Below are positions 60,291 through 64,000 of a stretch of 64,000 bases of DNA, one piece after another (the first letter of the stretch is position 1; every line of letters starts with the position of its first letter). The stretch comes from Marinobacter sp. es.048. GTDB lineage: Bacteria > Pseudomonadota > Gammaproteobacteria > Pseudomonadales > Oleiphilaceae. The notes below the pieces were generated by a model. That model had not been told where the DNA came from and made no database searches. It saw only the letters and a program-made list of their open reading frames with translations. Both the position numbers and the translations under genes were made by a program. Location of the stretch: assembly GCF_900188435.1 (NCBI RefSeq), contig NZ_FYFA01000002.1, positions 1,240,001-1,304,000 on the forward strand. The letters are read 5' to 3'.

Positions 60291-60329
60291 AACCAAGTAA
60301 TTCGTGTGGACTCTGACCGAAGCATTCGG
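60291..60329 (-). repeat. 16S processing stem, 3' arm
   Basis: ACCAAGTAATTCGTGTGG and the following ~20 bases are complementary, with few mismatches, to 61961-62000 upstream of 16S. The arms pair as the RNase III substrate of pre-16S rRNA. Confidence 0.75.
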
Positions 60330-60336
60330 CTTCGTT

Positions 60337-61877
<1,541 letters not shown>

Positions 61878-61960
61878 AATCATACAAGAATCCGAAGATT
61901 CTCTATTCTTGCTCAAGACAAAACTCAATTTCGACGAGTCACTGTCCTGATATTTCGTAT

Positions 61961-62000
61961 CCGAAATACCTCGGCCAGCGCCCACACGAATTACTTGGTC
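61961..62000 (-). repeat. 16S processing stem, 5' arm
   Basis: The partner of 60291-60329, in the rrn leader. Confidence 0.75.
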
Positions 62001-62003
62001 AAC

Positions 62004-62017
62004 TTTTTAAAGAGCGT
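62004..62017 (-). promoter_or_regulatory. boxA in the rrn leader
   Basis: Minus strand CGCTCTTTAAAAAG matches the boxA core (GCTCTTTA) used for NusB/S10-dependent antitermination. The rest of the 61878-62300 leader holds the 16S stem arm and the two promoters but no gene. Confidence 0.75.
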
Positions 62018-62045
62018 TTGAGCTGTTGCTCAATCAAGGCCGCGT

Positions 62046-62073
62046 ATTCTACATCGTTCCGCTGCCTTGTCAA
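62046..62073 (-). promoter_or_regulatory. rrn promoter P2
   Basis: A perfect -35 TTGACA (62068-62073), 16-bp spacer, -10 TAGAAT (62046-62051) and a GC-rich discriminator (ACGCGG), with A/T-rich sequence upstream like an UP element. The GC discriminator suggests ppGpp/DksA control. Confidence 0.85.
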
Positions 62074-62178
62074 CCGTAAATCTGAAGATTTTTAACACTC
62101 ATTTTCTTCAGTACTTTCAAACAGTTGCTTTCGTCTGGGAGGTTGCCGTTAATGGCTTGTCCCTCAGAAGTGGTGCGC

Positions 62179-62206
62179 ATTCTACAGGCGTCAGGAAAAC
62201 TGTCAA
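62179..62206 (-). promoter_or_regulatory. rrn promoter P1
   Basis: The same -35 TTGACA (62201-62206), 16-bp spacer and -10 TAGAAT (62179-62184) as P2, with a GCGC discriminator. An A/T-rich stretch around 62209-62230 upstream looks like an UP element. Confidence 0.85.
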
Positions 62207-62296
62207 CGAGGTTTTTGAATTAATTTATAACGGTCTCGGTTTCCACGTACTTCGCTGATCAGGCACTGATCATTTCGTTCAGTTTTCAGGCAAAAA

Positions 62297-62923
62297 TCAG
62301 CCTCTGGCAAAGGGAATCAACCCTCGAACCCCACGCCATTTCCAGCGAAGTGCCAGCAGACCCAAGACCACCAGGCCATAAACGACCATTTCACCGATGT
62401 CGCTTCTCGCCTGCCAGATGAAATGGAGCCAGGCGACTAAGGCAATCGGATAGACCAGCTTGTGCAGTGGCTTCCAGCTCTTACCCAGCCGCTTCATCAT
62501 TCCCTTGGTTGAGGTCAAGGCCAGAGGAATCAACATCAGAAAAGACACTGCACCCGCCACAATATAAGGCCGCTTGGTAAACGTGGCCCAAAGATCACTC
62601 CAGCCCAGGATGAATTGCAGAAACGCCAACACGTGCAGGACGGCATAAAAGAACGCAAACAGACCGAGCATCCTGCGAACTCGTATCCAGCCCGCCCAGC
62701 CGGTCCAGCGTTTGAGCGGAGTCATGCACAAAGTCACTATTAACAACTGGAAGGCAGCAATACCCAGTGACTCTGTGACTTCCTGGCCAGGGTCAGGCCC
62801 GAGCGACTGCCCCGCAATCTTAATAACCAGGACCAGAAAGGGGGCGCTGGCGAGAAACGCGACCAACAGGCGAAAAATCAGCACAAAGTCTGAACGATCC
62901 ACTATTCGCCTGCCGTTCATCAA
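62297..62923 (-). CDS. msrQ: MsrQ, heme-binding membrane subunit of methionine sulfoxide reductase
   Basis: A 208-residue inner-membrane protein with about six hydrophobic segments of the ferric-reductase-like (YedZ) family. Histidines in [32 protein letters not shown] and similar positions would bind heme b. It passes electrons from quinol or flavin to periplasmic MsrP. Its start overlaps msrP stop by 4 bp (ATGA). It ends next to the rrn promoter region, pointing the same way. Confidence 0.94.
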   Translation of the reverse strand: MMNGRRIVDRSDFVLIFRLLVAFLASAPFLVLVIKIAGQSLGPDPGQEVTESLGIAAFQLLIVTLCMTPLKRWTGWAGWIRVRRMLGLFAFFYAVLHVLAFLQFILGWSDLWATFTKRPYIVAGAVSFLMLIPLALTSTKGMMKRLGKSWKPLHKLVYPIALVAWLHFIWQARSDIGEMVVYGLVVLGLLALRWKWRGVRGLIPFARG

Positions 62924-63894
62924 TAGAACTTACTCAAATCCATACCCTTGTACAGATCGGCAACCTGCTCGCCATAACCATTGAACTTGACGGTCTCCAT
63001 CCAGTTGGGAGAGAGCAGACCTGACGGCAATCTTCGTTCACGCTTCTGACTCCACCTTGGATGGTCAACCTCGGGGTTAACATTGGCATAGAATCCGTAT
63101 TCCTGGGGCGCAAGCATCTCCCAGGTGGTTTTTGGCCGCTCCTCCTGGAACCGTATCTTTACGATTGACTTGATACTCTTGAATCCGTATTTCCAGGGGA
63201 CAACCAGCCGGATTGGCGCGCCATTCTGGTTCGGCATGGTCTTGCCGTACAGGCCGACCGCCAGGAAGCTTAACTCATTCATGGCCTCATCCATTCGCAA
63301 ACCCTCCTGGTAAGGCCAGTCGATGGTGCTGAACAGTGAACGCTGCGCCCGCATCTGATCGGGATCATACAGGGTCTCGAAATAGACGTATTTTGCGCGA
63401 GAGTTCGGCTCAAACCTTTTGATGATGTCGGCCAGGGGAATCCCGATCCAAGGGATCACCATGGACCAGGCTTCGACACAACGAAGTCGATAAACCCGCT
63501 CCTGATAATTATGAGGCTTGAGCAGGTCTTCCAACGCATACTCGCCCGGGCGCCCGCACTCGCCCTCAACCACGACAGACCAGGGATCAACGCTCATTTC
63601 ATCGGCGTACTTGGCCGGATCCTCTTTCCCAGTGCCAAATTCATAAAAGTTGTTATAGCGAGTGACGTCCTCGAACGGTGTTTTTTCCTCGTCGGTAGAA
63701 AAACCGGGCATTGCAACATAGTCCAGCGCTTCTCCCGGGACCGGCAGCTTCGCAGCGGACAACAGGCCAGGCATTGATAGGCCCGCAGCTATAGCCATCG
63801 TTCCGGACATGAATTCCCGTCGATTGAGGTAGACAGATTCGGGGGTAACTTCTGAGTGAGGCAAAGCCCAGGATGGGCGCTTCTTGATGAACAT
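62920..63894 (-). CDS. msrP: MsrP, periplasmic molybdopterin-dependent methionine sulfoxide reductase
   Basis: A 324-residue Moco enzyme (YedY) that repairs oxidised methionines of periplasmic proteins. A Tat signal is present (NRREFMSG near residues 24-31, then hydrophobic [12 protein letters not shown]). The molybdenum-ligand Cys is Cys139 in [15 protein letters not shown], as in E. coli. GGAG precedes the ATG by about 7 bases. It is the first gene of msrPQ. The 106 bp before the window end hold its upstream region, with no clear promoter. moaC at 14553 serves the same cofactor. Confidence 0.96.
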   Translation of the reverse strand: MFIKKRPSWALPHSEVTPESVYLNRREFMSGTMAIAAGLSMPGLLSAAKLPVPGEALDYVAMPGFSTDEEKTPFEDVTRYNNFYEFGTGKEDPAKYADEMSVDPWSVVVEGECGRPGEYALEDLLKPHNYQERVYRLRCVEAWSMVIPWIGIPLADIIKRFEPNSRAKYVYFETLYDPDQMRAQRSLFSTIDWPYQEGLRMDEAMNELSFLAVGLYGKTMPNQNGAPIRLVVPWKYGFKSIKSIVKIRFQEERPKTTWEMLAPQEYGFYANVNPEVDHPRWSQKRERRLPSGLLSPNWMETVKFNGYGEQVADLYKGMDLSKFY

Positions 63895-64000
63895 GAAAAG
63901 TCTCCGTCAGGGCGTCAGCCAGCTAAGGCGTTGACCGGAGACTGTGGTGAAAATTCCCGGACCTCGCTGAGGAGACCCGGGAAGCGAGAGCTCAGTCAGC

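Overview
The window reads as a contiguous piece of a gammaproteobacterial chromosome of about 60% GC, most probably Marinobacter or a close relative. This is inferred from the meso-diaminopimelate type cell-wall cluster, the rplM-rpsI-petABC-sspAB, rsmI-lpoA-yraN-diaA and lpxC/dciA/M23/secA/argJ neighbourhoods (shared with pseudomonads and relatives), and an rrn operon with Ile and Ala tRNAs in its spacer. No marker gene could be searched, so the genus is a guess. Nearly all of the window is core genome. The clearly mobile part is one IS3-family element.

Layout. 1-4923: end of ilvD, a secreted peptidoglycan-binding protein, an AI-2E type transporter, two unrecognised small genes (one cysteine-rich), a haloalkane-dehalogenase homologue whose nucleophile position reads Asn, and a thioesterase. 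5059-9595: DEAD-box helicase deaD converging on a tauE-lgt-thyA-folA operon. 9685-13729: an NRDE protein, then xseB-ispA and dxs (isoprenoid precursors). 13804-17314 (minus): ribA, moaC, a Nudix/ThiE-like fusion and argJ. 17442-21300 (minus): secA and an M23 peptidase, followed by dciA on the plus strand.

21992-40078 (minus) is a complete dcw division and cell-wall cluster. Read in the direction of transcription it is mraZ-rsmH-ftsL-ftsI-murE-murF-mraY-murD-ftsW-murG-murC-ddlB-ftsQ-ftsA-ftsZ-lpxC. Most junctions overlap or nearly abut. In front of mraZ lie a good sigma70 promoter and four 10-bp-phased GTGG repeats that look like a MraZ operator. RNase P RNA follows at 40384-40731, then rsmI. 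lpoA-yraN-diaA run on the plus strand.

44721-49592 (minus) holds rplM-rpsI, petABC (cytochrome bc1) and sspA-sspB. 49786-55146 (minus) holds leuA, a cryptic holD-like gene, rimI, prfC and a TatD hydrolase. An IS3-family element (55215-56449) sits 68 bp upstream of leuA, between it and an rrn operon (16S-tRNA-Ile-tRNA-Ala-23S-5S, minus strand, 56567-61877). That operon has two tandem promoters, boxA sites and long processing stems. The window ends with msrP-msrQ (minus), a periplasmic methionine-sulfoxide repair system.

I found no CRISPR array, prophage, defence island or new multi-gene system. The best leads are single-locus oddities: the Asn-for-Asp dehalogenase, the MraZ repeat array, the long-linker holD, the IS abutting the leuA promoter, the degenerate ThiE domain fused to Nudix, and a short Cys-rich protein.
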